DNA from: SAR202 cluster bacterium
GTDB lineage: Bacteria > Chloroflexota > Dehalococcoidia > Lucifugimonadales > UBA3495
Direction: 5' to 3'
DNA: 17,034 bases
Assembly (NCBI GenBank): GCA_009392095.1
Contig: VFHF01000196.1
Span: 1-17,034 of the forward strand
Each line of letters opens with the position of its first letter. The stretch's first letter is position 1. This document shows, piece by piece, positions 1 to 8,080 of this stretch. Position numbers and translations under genes: made by a program. Under the pieces are notes generated by a model that was given only the letters and a program-made list of their open reading frames with translations, was not told where the DNA came from and did no database searches.

Positions 1-65
1 GGGACTTCTGCCTTGTGCCATTGGTTGTCTCCCTGTATTCGATGACAACTTTCATCGGGTAGCTA

Positions 66-94
66 TTGTCAGCAGGCTCACTCGATCATAAGAT
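66..94 (+). promoter_or_regulatory. sigma70-like promoter for the monooxygenase operon
   Basis: The -35 box TTGTCA (66-71) and -10 box TAAGAT (89-94) are separated by 17 nt. They match the bacterial sigma70 consensus at 5 of 6 and 4 of 6 positions. The expected transcription start near 101 would give a leader of about 30 nt ending in the AGGAG Shine-Dalgarno site at 123-127. A small 6-bp hairpin (CGATGA at 40-45, TCATCG at 52-57) lies just upstream and could be an operator, but it has no T-tract and nothing else supports a role. This is a prediction from sequence only. Confidence 0.5.
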
Positions 95-132
95 GTTTTC
101 CACGAGTGTGTTTGGGCTAGATAGGAGAAAAA

Positions 133-1050
133 ATGAAAATCGGCGTGAACCTGATCAACTTCGGACCAGGGGTCAGCCCAGATTCTCTGAAACGCTGGGC
201 GCAATTCTCAGAGTCCTTCGGTTTTCACCTGCTCATGACCTCCGACCACATTGCCATCACGCCAGATGTGAGCACCCGATATCCCGCTCCTTTTTTCGAG
301 CCAATCTCGCTTCTTGGCTGGCTGGCCGGAGTGACCACCACCATCGAACTTGGCACAACCGTGTTAATCGTTCCCTACCGCAACCCTGTTGAGATAGCCA
401 GGGCTTGTGCCAATATCGACCAGCTTAGCGGAGGCCGTTTCATCTTTGGTGTTGGTATCGGTTGGGCCGAGGAAGAGTTTCAGGCGCTCAGAGTCCCATA
501 TAGGTCCAGGGGCGCCATAACCGACGAGTATCTCGAGGCGGTCAAGCTACTATGGACGAACGACGTGGCGTCCTATGAGGGGAAGTTCACTTCATTCAAA
601 GATGTGGATACAGCGCCACGGCCGGTCCAGTCTCCTCATCCCCCGATCTGGGTAGGAGGCCCTAGCGATGCCGCGTTGCGCCGTACAGTCCGATTCGGCG
701 ATGCCTGGCACCCCGTTCGGATAGCCATGCCCTGGTTCAGGGATACTGGGATTCCCCGTCTCAAAGAGATAGCTGACGAAAAAGGCCGGCCCATGCCGAA
801 TCTGTGTCCCAGGATCAAGGTCCGGCTGACAGACTCGCCCGTTCTCGATGCGGACCGCCTAGTCGGTGAGGGCAGCCTGGACCAGATACACCGAGACCTA
901 GCTGAACTAGAAGCCATGGGTTGCGCCTACGTGGTCCTAGATACATATGCAGACATCCCAGAGGAGACAAGGCATAACGAGACAGCGTGGCGGACGTACA
1001 GTGTGATAGCCGAAAAAGTGCTGGACCTGGAAAACCAGACCGTCCGTTAA
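133..1050 (+). CDS. LLM-class (luciferase-like) flavin/F420-dependent oxidoreductase
   Basis: A predicted cytosolic TIM-barrel oxidoreductase of the bacterial luciferase-like superfamily, using FMN or F420 to oxidise a small organic substrate. At 305 residues it has the usual length. Family marks visible in order: first strand MKIGVNL (1-7), SDHI (37-40), the segment LGTTVLIVPYRNP (73-85) that follows the hydrophobic second strand, LSGGRFIFGVGIGW (98-111), and PHPPIWVGG before residue 180. This LSGGR...GVGxGW pattern is typical of the probable F420-dependent branch (TIGR03619-like), but the cofactor cannot be decided by eye. The start is ATG at 133, with AGGAG at 123-127. The gene is first in a same-strand run with a CoA-transferase 84 nt downstream, so its product may be a carboxylic acid or CoA thioester. 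Expansion of such monooxygenases is well known in SAR202 Chloroflexota. Family confidence is high; the substrate is unknown. Confidence 0.9.
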   Translation: MKIGVNLINFGPGVSPDSLKRWAQFSESFGFHLLMTSDHIAITPDVSTRYPAPFFEPISLLGWLAGVTTTIELGTTVLIVPYRNPVEIARACANIDQLSGGRFIFGVGIGWAEEEFQALRVPYRSRGAITDEYLEAVKLLWTNDVASYEGKFTSFKDVDTAPRPVQSPHPPIWVGGPSDAALRRTVRFGDAWHPVRIAMPWFRDTGIPRLKEIADEKGRPMPNLCPRIKVRLTDSPVLDADRLVGEGSLDQIHRDLAELEAMGCAYVVLDTYADIPEETRHNETAWRTYSVIAEKVLDLENQTVR

Positions 1051-1059
1051 ATTGACTCG

Positions 1060-1117
1060 CCAGTTTGCCATGAGTATATTCGTGCCCACGGCTGAGGTAT
1101 TTGCCGCCCCAAACTGG
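1060..1117 (+). repeat. 8-bp inverted repeat in the monooxygenase/CoA-transferase spacer
   Basis: The arms CCAGTTTG (1060-1067) and CAAACTGG (1110-1117) are perfect inverted copies separated by 42 nt. They fill most of the 84-nt gap between the two genes. The right arm ends 7 nt before the Shine-Dalgarno site of the CoA-transferase. In mRNA the arms could pair into a long-looped stem, or they could be a divided operator. There is no T-run, so it is not a classical terminator. It may be chance. Confidence 0.3.
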
Positions 1118-1134
1118 AGATCACGGAGGAAGAT

Positions 1135-3795
1135 TTGGGCTTAACCCAAGAGCAGATAACGGTTTCGCCAAAGGCGCTGGCAGGCGTCCGGGTATTGGAT
1201 TTCACATGGGTAAGAGCCGGTCCATGGGCCACACGCTGGCTGGGGGCCTTGGGCGCCGAGGTTATCAAGGTGGAATGGCCTTTGAACGAACGGGGCCGGA
1301 CCACCGGATTCTCGCCTCCCGGCATGGAGTCAAACCTCAATACCGCGACTAACTTCAACGACACCAACGCCAACAAGAAAGGCATTACCGTCAACCTGCG
1401 GTCGGAACGGGGCTTGGAACTGATCAAAAAGCTGGTTGCAGTATCGGATGTAGTGGTCGAGAACTTCAGCGCCAAGGCTCTGCAAAGCTGGGGGCTGGGC
1501 TATGAAGAGCTAACAAAGATCAAGCCGGACATCGTCTACGTGTCCCAGTCCGGGTTTGGGCACACGGGGCGGCACCGTGAATACCTCACCATGGGACCCA
1601 TCGCCCAGGCTTTCTCCGGCCTGACGTTCCTCTCTGGGTTGCCAGGAGAGCAGCCGGCAGGGTGGGGCTGGTCCTACCTGGATGACACCGGCGGCATGTA
1701 CATAGCCTTCTCCACTATGACCTCTCTTTACCGGCGCAATATGACCGGCTTAGGGCAGCACGTGGACCTCTCTCAGATGATTGTCGGCGCTACGTTGAAC
1801 GGGTCCGCGCTGCTGGACGCCACGGTCAACGGTCGTCAATCGCGAAGGGAAGGGTACCCGCCGGGCAACCGCTCACACTGGCCCGGCACCCCGATGGTCA
1901 ACAATTACCGGGGCCCAACCACCGCTCCTCATAACGCCTACCGGACTAAGGGCGGCGGTTACAACGACTGGTGCGCCATCACCTGTTTCTCCGACGAGGA
2001 ATGGCAACGCCTGGTTGGTGTAATGGGTTCACCCAAGTGGGCTGATTCGCCCAGATTCAACACCTTAGGTGCTCGTCTACAGAACCAAGAAGAGATGGAT
2101 CTAAAGATACAAGAGTGGGCGCAAACCCTCGAGAAGTACGAGTTAATGGAACTCTGCCAGTCTTCGGGTGTGCCCGCGATGCCGGTGCAGAGCACCGAGA
2201 ATCGTGTTGAGCACGACCCGCAACTCCGCCACCGGGAATTGTACCTAGAGGTTGATCACCCAGTGGTTGGCCTCAGGAAATTCCAGAACGCGCCGTTCAA
2301 ACTGTCCGAGACGCCTGCCCATAACTTCACGGCCGCTCCTCTCATCGGTCAGCACAACCAAGAAATCTTCGAGGGCATGCTGGGCCTCAGCCACGAGGAA
2401 TTTATCTCAGGGTACGAAGACAACACATTCTGGCCTACAACCTTGGACCGGTACTCCTATATGGACGACATGATCAATGCTGAGGCTGTGCCGTTCACCG
2501 GTCCAGGCGCCGACTCCAAAAAAGCCAACTCCGGAAAACCGGCCGACGCGGAACAGCAGCCAGGCCCGCTGTCCGGACTACGGGTGCTCGAGTTGGCCGA
2601 CGAGAAGGGGCAGTACTGCGGGAAGCTAATGGCTGACCTAGGGGCCGAGGTCATCAAGATCGAGCCTTCGGGAGGCGAAACTTCCCGTACCGTTGGGCCA
2701 TTCTTGGACGACCTACCCCACCGGGAGCGCAGCCTCTCATTCTGGCATTACAACACATCCAAACGTGGTATCACACTCGACCTGGAAACAGAGGACGGAC
2801 GGGCTCTATTCAGACGGCTGGCCGACACCGCGGACGTCATACTAGAAACGTTCGATGCCGGCAAATTACCCTCCCTAGGTTTGGGGTACGACGACTTGTC
2901 TCTGTCAAACCCGCGGCTAATCATGTGCTCGTTGACGTCGTTCGGCCAGACCGGGCCCTGGCGGGACTTCTTGGCCAGCGACTTGCTACACCTAGCCGCA
3001 GGAGGGCAGATGGGCTGTTGCGGCTATGACAGCGACCACGTTGCCGGGGATATCCCCATCGCGCCGGGCGGCGGCAACGCCTGGCATATCGGCAGCCACT
3101 ACGCCTACATGGGAATCATATCCGCCCTGATGCACCGCACCAATTCCGGAAAAGGCCAATACATCGACGCTTCGATCCATGACGCCTGCGCCCTCACCAC
3201 GGAGATGCACGTCAACACCTATATCTATCAAGAAAAGGTGGTCCTGCGCCTTACTGGGCGTCACGCCGCATTAACGCCTTCCGCCCTCAGCCAATTACGC
3301 TGCAAGGACGGCTTGTACGTGAATGCCTCCGCATCCCGAGTCACGCTCCGGTTATTCCAGAAGTTAGTCGAATGGATGGATAGCCACGGCCTGGCTGATG
3401 ACCTTGTGGAAGAACGCTATCTGGACCCTGCGGTTTTTGCAGCGAGCGTTGAGCACATCGAAGATGTGGTCGCCAATTTCGCCGCGAATATGACGCGGGA
3501 TGAAGTTGCCCACGGCGGCCAAGAACGTGGGTTCAACTGGGGGGCGATCAGAGCGCCCGACGAACTGATCGACGAGGGCCACCTGAACGACCGCGGCTTC
3601 TGGGTAGATGTGCCACATCCTGAACTGGGCAAGACGTTCAAGTATCCGGGGCCTGCTGGTATCTACAACGGCTCACCTTGGCGGATATCGTGCCGTGCCC
3701 CATTAATCGGTGAGCACAACGAGGAGATCTACTGCGGGGAGCTGGCGCTGCAGAAAACAGAACTGGCCTATCTGGCGGAAGCGGGAGTGGTGTAA
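1135..3795 (+). CDS. tandem (two-domain) family III CoA-transferase, CaiB/BaiF type
   Basis: The protein has 886 residues, about twice the 390-440 of a usual family III CoA-transferase, because it carries two full copies. Copy 1 starts at GVRVLD (residue 17) and ends near APLIGQHNQEI (about 400-411). Copy 2 starts at GLRVLE (481) and ends at APLIGEHNEEI. Both contain LGAEVIK, KRGIT/KKGIT and a GxGY segment. A polar linker rich in Gly, Ser, Lys and Pro joins them. Family enzymes move CoA between carboxylates through an aspartyl-CoA intermediate. Copy 1 has the expected Asp in LDDTGG (D183). At the aligned place copy 2 reads NAWHIGS, with W650 and no Asp. I infer one active and one degenerate half. 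Translation starts at TTG 1135 behind a strong GGAGG (1125-1129); the next in-frame Met is about 60 residues inside copy 1. The gene lies between the monooxygenase and the kinase. The substrate is unknown. Confidence 0.92.
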   Translation: MGLTQEQITVSPKALAGVRVLDFTWVRAGPWATRWLGALGAEVIKVEWPLNERGRTTGFSPPGMESNLNTATNFNDTNANKKGITVNLRSERGLELIKKLVAVSDVVVENFSAKALQSWGLGYEELTKIKPDIVYVSQSGFGHTGRHREYLTMGPIAQAFSGLTFLSGLPGEQPAGWGWSYLDDTGGMYIAFSTMTSLYRRNMTGLGQHVDLSQMIVGATLNGSALLDATVNGRQSRREGYPPGNRSHWPGTPMVNNYRGPTTAPHNAYRTKGGGYNDWCAITCFSDEEWQRLVGVMGSPKWADSPRFNTLGARLQNQEEMDLKIQEWAQTLEKYELMELCQSSGVPAMPVQSTENRVEHDPQLRHRELYLEVDHPVVGLRKFQNAPFKLSETPAHNFTAAPLIGQHNQEIFEGMLGLSHEEFISGYEDNTFWPTTLDRYSYMDDMINAEAVPFTGPGADSKKANSGKPADAEQQPGPLSGLRVLELADEKGQYCGKLMADLGAEVIKIEPSGGETSRTVGPFLDDLPHRERSLSFWHYNTSKRGITLDLETEDGRALFRRLADTADVILETFDAGKLPSLGLGYDDLSLSNPRLIMCSLTSFGQTGPWRDFLASDLLHLAAGGQMGCCGYDSDHVAGDIPIAPGGGNAWHIGSHYAYMGIISALMHRTNSGKGQYIDASIHDACALTTEMHVNTYIYQEKVVLRLTGRHAALTPSALSQLRCKDGLYVNASASRVTLRLFQKLVEWMDSHGLADDLVEERYLDPAVFAASVEHIEDVVANFAANMTRDEVAHGGQERGFNWGAIRAPDELIDEGHLNDRGFWVDVPHPELGKTFKYPGPAGIYNGSPWRISCRAPLIGEHNEEIYCGELALQKTELAYLAEAGVV

Positions 3796-3841
3796 TCCCT
3801 CTAGTTGTTTTTGAGTCCGGACACAAACATCGGCATGAGCG

Positions 3842-5347
3842 ATGGCCCAACAGAATTACATACTTGCCGTAGACCAAAGCACCACCAGTTCAGCCGCGTA
3901 CGTCATTGACCACGAAGGCCGCGTAGTTGCCTCGGCCAAACGCGAGATCACCCAGTTTCATCCAGAGCCAGGCTGGGTTAGCCACGACCCGGAAGAGCTA
4001 TTTCGTTCGGTGATCGCGGTGTCTCAAGAGGCTATGGCTTCCGCGGGCATCGGTTCGCAGCAGTTGGCGGCCGTCGGCATCGCCAACCAGAGGGAAACCA
4101 CGGTTGTCTGGAGCCGCTCCACCGGGGAGCCCGTCTCGCCCGCCATCGTCTGGCAATGCCGCCGCACCGCCCAGATGTGTGATGAGCTGAAGCAACGGGG
4201 ATTGGAACCGGTCGTCCGGGAAAAAACAGGCCTTGTGATTGACGCCTATTTCTCCGCCACCAAGATCCGATGGCTGTTGGAACACACCCCAGATGGTCAA
4301 AACCGGGCGGAGTCAGGTGAACTATGCACCGGCACCGTCGATAGTTGGCTCCTCTACCGTCTGACCGGCGGCAGGGTCCACGCTACAGACGTTTCCAACG
4401 CATCGCGGACCATGCTTTTCAACATCCACACCCAGGAATGGGACGCTGACCTGCTTTCCCAACTGGGTATACCTCTGGCCATGTTGCCCGAGGTGCGGCC
4501 TTCCAGCAACGTATTCGGTGAGACCGATCCCGGTCTATTCGGAGTCGCGGTCCCCATAGCTTGTCTGACCGGAGACCAAAGCGCCGCTTTGTTCGGCCAG
4601 ATCTGTTTCCAGCCGGGGATGCTCAAGAACACCTACGGCACCGGCTCATTTCTGCTGATGCAGACGGGAGAGCAACCTCTCCCACCTCCTGCTGGTCTAG
4701 TCACCTCCATTGCCTGGCAACTTGGCGGGCAGCAAACCAAATACGCGCTGGAGGGCAGCGTTTTCATCACCGGGGCCGCCGTCCAGTGGCTGAGAGACGG
4801 CCTTGGGGTAATTAACAATGCGTCGGACACCCAAGGGATAGCTGAATCGGTTTCCAACTCGGGCGGAATGTATTTCGTACCCGCCTTCGCCGGCCTCGGC
4901 GCTCCGCACTGGGACCCCTACGCTCGGGGGACGATTGTAGGTCTAACCGCCGGCACAAACCGGGCCCACATCGTCAGGGCGACGCTCGAGGCGATAGCCT
5001 ACCAGGTCAAAGATATATTTGAGGCCGTCAGGTCGTCTTACGCATCGGAGATACCGGTGGTTCGAGGCGATGGAGGCGGGTCTGCAAACCAGTTCTTAAT
5101 GCAATTTCAGTCCGACATGCTCGGCATACCGGTAGAGGTCCCGGAGGTCACAGAAACCACTGCTTTGGGCGCGGCGTATCTAGCCGGGTTAGCCGTTGGA
5201 TTTTGGGACAGCCAACCGGAACTGTCCGCCCAGTGGCGGTTGGGCGCCCGTTACGAGCCCCAAATGTCTCGCGATGAGGCTGACAAGCTGTATGTCGGCT
5301 GGCAACGGGCGATGGAGCGTTCCCGTGATTGGGAAACACCCGGCTGA
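3842..5347 (+). CDS. glpK: glycerol kinase-like FGGY carbohydrate kinase
   Basis: A cytosolic kinase predicted to turn glycerol and ATP into glycerol 3-phosphate. Its 501 residues are collinear with E. coli GlpK. The glycerol-contact residues recalled from GlpK are kept: R84-E85 in NQRETT, Y136 in DAYFSATK and D245-Q246 in GDQSAAL. Other matches include IVWQCRRTA, NASRTMLFNIHT, KNTYGTGSF, GLGAPHWDPYARG and FLMQFQSD. Differences: the N-terminal phosphate loop reads DQSTTSS, with Ser13 for the usual Gly, and Ala18 stands where E. coli has the ADP-contacting Arg18. The glycine-rich fructose-1,6-bisphosphate site of the E. coli enzyme is replaced by PGLFGVA (about 230-236), so that allosteric control is probably absent. 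ATG 3842 matches the start of homologues, but its Shine-Dalgarno site is weak. It lies 46 nt after the CoA-transferase, with no glpF or glpD nearby. A different polyol substrate is possible. Confidence 0.87.
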   Translation: MAQQNYILAVDQSTTSSAAYVIDHEGRVVASAKREITQFHPEPGWVSHDPEELFRSVIAVSQEAMASAGIGSQQLAAVGIANQRETTVVWSRSTGEPVSPAIVWQCRRTAQMCDELKQRGLEPVVREKTGLVIDAYFSATKIRWLLEHTPDGQNRAESGELCTGTVDSWLLYRLTGGRVHATDVSNASRTMLFNIHTQEWDADLLSQLGIPLAMLPEVRPSSNVFGETDPGLFGVAVPIACLTGDQSAALFGQICFQPGMLKNTYGTGSFLLMQTGEQPLPPPAGLVTSIAWQLGGQQTKYALEGSVFITGAAVQWLRDGLGVINNASDTQGIAESVSNSGGMYFVPAFAGLGAPHWDPYARGTIVGLTAGTNRAHIVRATLEAIAYQVKDIFEAVRSSYASEIPVVRGDGGGSANQFLMQFQSDMLGIPVEVPEVTETTALGAAYLAGLAVGFWDSQPELSAQWRLGARYEPQMSRDEADKLYVGWQRAMERSRDWETPG

Positions 5348-5354
5348 ACTCGAT

Positions 5355-6761
5355 TTATCTTGAGGCGGGAATGGTTAGCTGAATGAGACGGTCGGCCCGA
5401 TCCTGGTTATCGAGGTCGCGGCAGGTCGAAATTATGTCCTCGAACTGTGACTGCGGGATCGGTAGACCTGGGATGGCATCACGGATCCGCCGGGCTTCTT
5501 CCTCAAAGTCCCACATGAATTCGCGCCCGGTTGATTGTTTCGTGTAGCTCTTGCCGTCTTTGGTGAAGATGGTGATGCGAGGCCCGAAGAGCGTCATGGT
5601 GTGCGACGGGATGATGGTCACCCGGTGCATCAGATCCAGTACCTCTGGCGGGTCATTGGCGCCATCTGAAGAGCCCATTTGCTGGCTCCGCAGCACCGGG
5701 AATCCACGCTGGACTACACCGTACGCGGTGTAGTATTTCGTACCACCCGCCTGCGCTTCTCCGTCTTCCCGGCGACTCGGAAAGGCCGGACTGGGATACT
5801 GCGTCTCCAGCCAGTTCACCACGGCCTCGACTCTCTCTACGTCTTCATACCGTATGTCGTGCTCGGTGCAGAGCTGCGCTGTGACATCGACGTGCGCGAT
5901 GTTGTAGCCAGCGGTGGAGTAGATGCGGTATAGGGTCTCCAGGAACATCCAGTCCTGACCTATCCCTGCGGTGATCTGGCCCAGGCTGGACTGGGTATCG
6001 CCAACAAAACTGTAGGTCAGCTTACCTTGGTTGTTGCCCGTGTAGGCGTGATAGAAGCCCGCGTCGCCTTCGAGAGTGGTCTCCCCGCCCACCTGCCCCA
6101 TCTGGGCCAGCGCCACCGCGAGCATAGCGTTCCGAACAGCGCCACCTTCGCGCAGTGCACGGCCACCGTTACGAGGTCCTTCTAGGTTGCCTGCCGCTAG
6201 GTGAACGCACAGAGCGATGGTGTCGTTAACTTGATCTTCGGTGAGGTTGAGGATCTTTGCGGCGGCTACGGCTGGGCCAAAGATGCCAAACACCGGACCG
6301 GCATGGAAGCCGCGCGACATCACCGTTGGGATGAAGTCCGACGCCAGCCGTTCCATGACCTCGTAGCCGGCGGCGACGCCGGTGAGGAATTCACGGCCGG
6401 ACGCACCGGCGGTCTCGGCAGCCACAAATGCCCCGGGTAGAATACTGGTGCCTGGGTGAGTCAGCATACGGAAGGAGTCCAGCTTGCCTCCCAACATGGC
6501 CATCTCGGCATTGGCGAAGGCGGCGCCTCCCTTGGTCACTGTGGCGCCGTTCACCATGATGGTCGCCCCGTGGCTAACCCCAGATTCCTCTGCGTTGATG
6601 AGCTGCACGGCCTGTTGGCCGACTAATGACTGAGAACCGAGGAGCACGGACGCAAGGCTGTGTAGCGTAACGCCCTTCGCCCGGTCGACCACCGCGGGCG
6701 GGAGATCGTCATAGCGCAGTCCTGCGACCCACTGCGCAAGTTGCCGGCTGAGAGATACCAT
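5355..6761 (-). CDS. MmgE/PrpD family protein
   Basis: A member of the family that includes 2-methylcitrate dehydratase PrpD and cis-aconitate decarboxylase. From the chosen start it has 468 residues. Family features: the helical opening LSRQLAQWVAGLRYDDLP, then GGAAFANAEMAM (about 78-89), HPGTSILPGAF (102-112) with SGREFL and GYEV after it, and GFHAGPVFGIFGPAVAAAKIL. The usual Asp-rich DxDDTH before HPG is reduced to KLDSFRMLTH (93-102), and the usual Lys-x-x-Pro segment reads RIYSTAGYNIAH. It is therefore unlikely to be an orthodox PrpD, and no prp genes are near. ATG at 6761 is chosen because GGAGA lies 7 nt upstream and the product begins like the family. The frame stays open to an ATG at 6851, which has no ribosome site. 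It converges on the kinase gene with a 7-nt gap and no visible terminator. The substrate is unknown. Confidence 0.85.
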   Translation of the reverse strand: MVSLSRQLAQWVAGLRYDDLPPAVVDRAKGVTLHSLASVLLGSQSLVGQQAVQLINAEESGVSHGATIMVNGATVTKGGAAFANAEMAMLGGKLDSFRMLTHPGTSILPGAFVAAETAGASGREFLTGVAAGYEVMERLASDFIPTVMSRGFHAGPVFGIFGPAVAAAKILNLTEDQVNDTIALCVHLAAGNLEGPRNGGRALREGGAVRNAMLAVALAQMGQVGGETTLEGDAGFYHAYTGNNQGKLTYSFVGDTQSSLGQITAGIGQDWMFLETLYRIYSTAGYNIAHVDVTAQLCTEHDIRYEDVERVEAVVNWLETQYPSPAFPSRREDGEAQAGGTKYYTAYGVVQRGFPVLRSQQMGSSDGANDPPEVLDLMHRVTIIPSHTMTLFGPRITIFTKDGKSYTKQSTGREFMWDFEEEARRIRDAIPGLPIPQSQFEDIISTCRDLDNQDRADRLIQLTIPASR

Positions 6762-6904
6762 TCTTGTTCTCCGATCTGTTGCTGAAGTTAACCGCCCGTC
6801 GAGCGAATCGCGACCCAGGTAGTCTACCCCATCGCCGGCCTTGAGAAACATCGATTAACTTCGCTGATCTGGAAGATGAATGCTGTGTTTTCACGGTAGG
6901 ACGG

Positions 6905-6934
6905 TTGAGAGTAGGCCATCACTTTGGCTATAGT
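6905..6934 (+). promoter_or_regulatory. sigma70-like promoter for the first Gfo/Idh/MocA gene
   Basis: TTGAGA (6905-6910) and TATAGT (6929-6934) are spaced by 18 nt, close to the sigma70 consensus. Transcription would begin near 6941, giving a short leader that contains AGGAG (6951-6955) ahead of the ATG at 6964. It lies in the 202-bp region shared with the divergently transcribed MmgE/PrpD gene. I saw no equally good promoter for that gene. Confidence 0.5.
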
Positions 6935-6963
6935 GAGAGCATTCGACCTGAGGAGCCAGCTTA

Positions 6964-8061
6964 ATGGTAGATAAGATTCGATTGGGGTTTGTCGGGGCTA
7001 ATGTAAATTCAAACTGGTCAGTTCAGTCGCACTACCCGGCGCTACTGGCTCATCCGGATGTCGAGCTTACGGCGGTTTGCACATCCAGGCCCGAGAGCGC
7101 GGAAGAAGCGCGACTGGCATTTGGAGCCACGCTCGCCTTCCATGATTACCGGGAGATGGTGTTGTCGCCGGAAATCGACGCGGTGGCCGTGGTCGTGCGT
7201 GTGCCCTTGCACTATGAGCCGACGAAGGCAGCCATCGAAGCAGGCAAACACGTCTTTACAGAATGGCCATTGGGTCGGACTACCGCCGAGGCCGAAGAAC
7301 TGGCCGACCTCGCACGTGCTAAAGGGGTGCAAACGGCGGTCGGTTTGCAATCCCGAGTCAGCCCCGCATTGCTATATATCAAAGAACTGATCGACGAAGG
7401 CTACGTAGGCGAGGTGCTGTCGTGTCAAGTCACCACCATGCGTGACGGCGCATTGGAACGGCCTTCCAGCCGCAATTGGAATCTGGATGCCAGTCAAGGA
7501 GCGAACACCCTGACCATCGCCAACGGGCACGTTATAGACGCCCTGCGGATGGTCCTGGGTGACTTCAAACGAGTGGCATGCATGGTCACAACCCAGGTGC
7601 AGAAAATCTATGAAACCGATACCCAGCAGTATGTGGAGGTCACATCCCCGGACAACGTTCGGGTGTCCGGACAGCTAGAGCGAGGCGCGGCGGCATCGGT
7701 CCATGTAGGGGCCGTCCCATGGGCTGGCAGCGGCTTCCGCATGGAGATCTACGGTCGAGAAGGCACGCTTATAACCACTGGAAGCGTCTCGTCTCAGCGC
7801 GGTGAAATGCTACGCATTCAAGGCGCACAGGGAAGCCACGAACTGAAGGACCTGGCCATCCCCGGTCGTTTCGTCTATGTCCCGGACGACTTCCCTCGCG
7901 GCGATCCGTTCAACGTTGGTCAGATCTATGCCTTGTTCGCCAAGGCGATCCGGACCGGGCAGAGCGGCCTGCCGACGTTCGATACCGCGGTTGAACTCCA
8001 CCGCTTTATCGATATGATAAAGCGGGCGTCGGATACGGGCCAAGAGCTACCCGTCAGCTAA
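6964..8061 (+). CDS. Gfo/Idh/MocA family oxidoreductase-like protein lacking the EKP lysine
   Basis: A two-domain protein of 365 residues. An N-terminal Rossmann fold (about 5-125) begins LGFVGAN, followed by ELTAVCTSRPE and IDAVAVVVRVPLHY. The C-terminal alpha/beta domain contains GHVIDALRMVLG and MEIYGREGTL. Enzymatic family members usually have an EKP motif whose lysine helps catalysis. Here the place reads TEWPLG (E100, W101, P102), so the lysine is missing. The nucleotide fingerprint is also irregular (VGANVNSN rather than GxGxxG). The yeast regulator Gal80, a non-enzymatic relative, likewise has Trp in this motif by my recollection, so a sugar- or cofactor-sensing role or altered chemistry is possible. 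ATG 6964 has AGGAG at 6951-6955. The gene stands alone behind its own promoter and converges on the propeller pseudogene. Fold confidence is high; function is open. Confidence 0.87.
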   Translation: MVDKIRLGFVGANVNSNWSVQSHYPALLAHPDVELTAVCTSRPESAEEARLAFGATLAFHDYREMVLSPEIDAVAVVVRVPLHYEPTKAAIEAGKHVFTEWPLGRTTAEAEELADLARAKGVQTAVGLQSRVSPALLYIKELIDEGYVGEVLSCQVTTMRDGALERPSSRNWNLDASQGANTLTIANGHVIDALRMVLGDFKRVACMVTTQVQKIYETDTQQYVEVTSPDNVRVSGQLERGAAASVHVGAVPWAGSGFRMEIYGREGTLITTGSVSSQRGEMLRIQGAQGSHELKDLAIPGRFVYVPDDFPRGDPFNVGQIYALFAKAIRTGQSGLPTFDTAVELHRFIDMIKRASDTGQELPVS

Positions 8062-8080
8062 GTTGCGCAGCGATTTCGCA

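Noticed and set aside
6762..6851. A 30-residue N-terminal extension of the MmgE/PrpD protein to an ATG at 6851
   Set aside because: No Shine-Dalgarno site precedes 6851, the extension does not look like the family, and a good GGAGA site serves the ATG at 6761.
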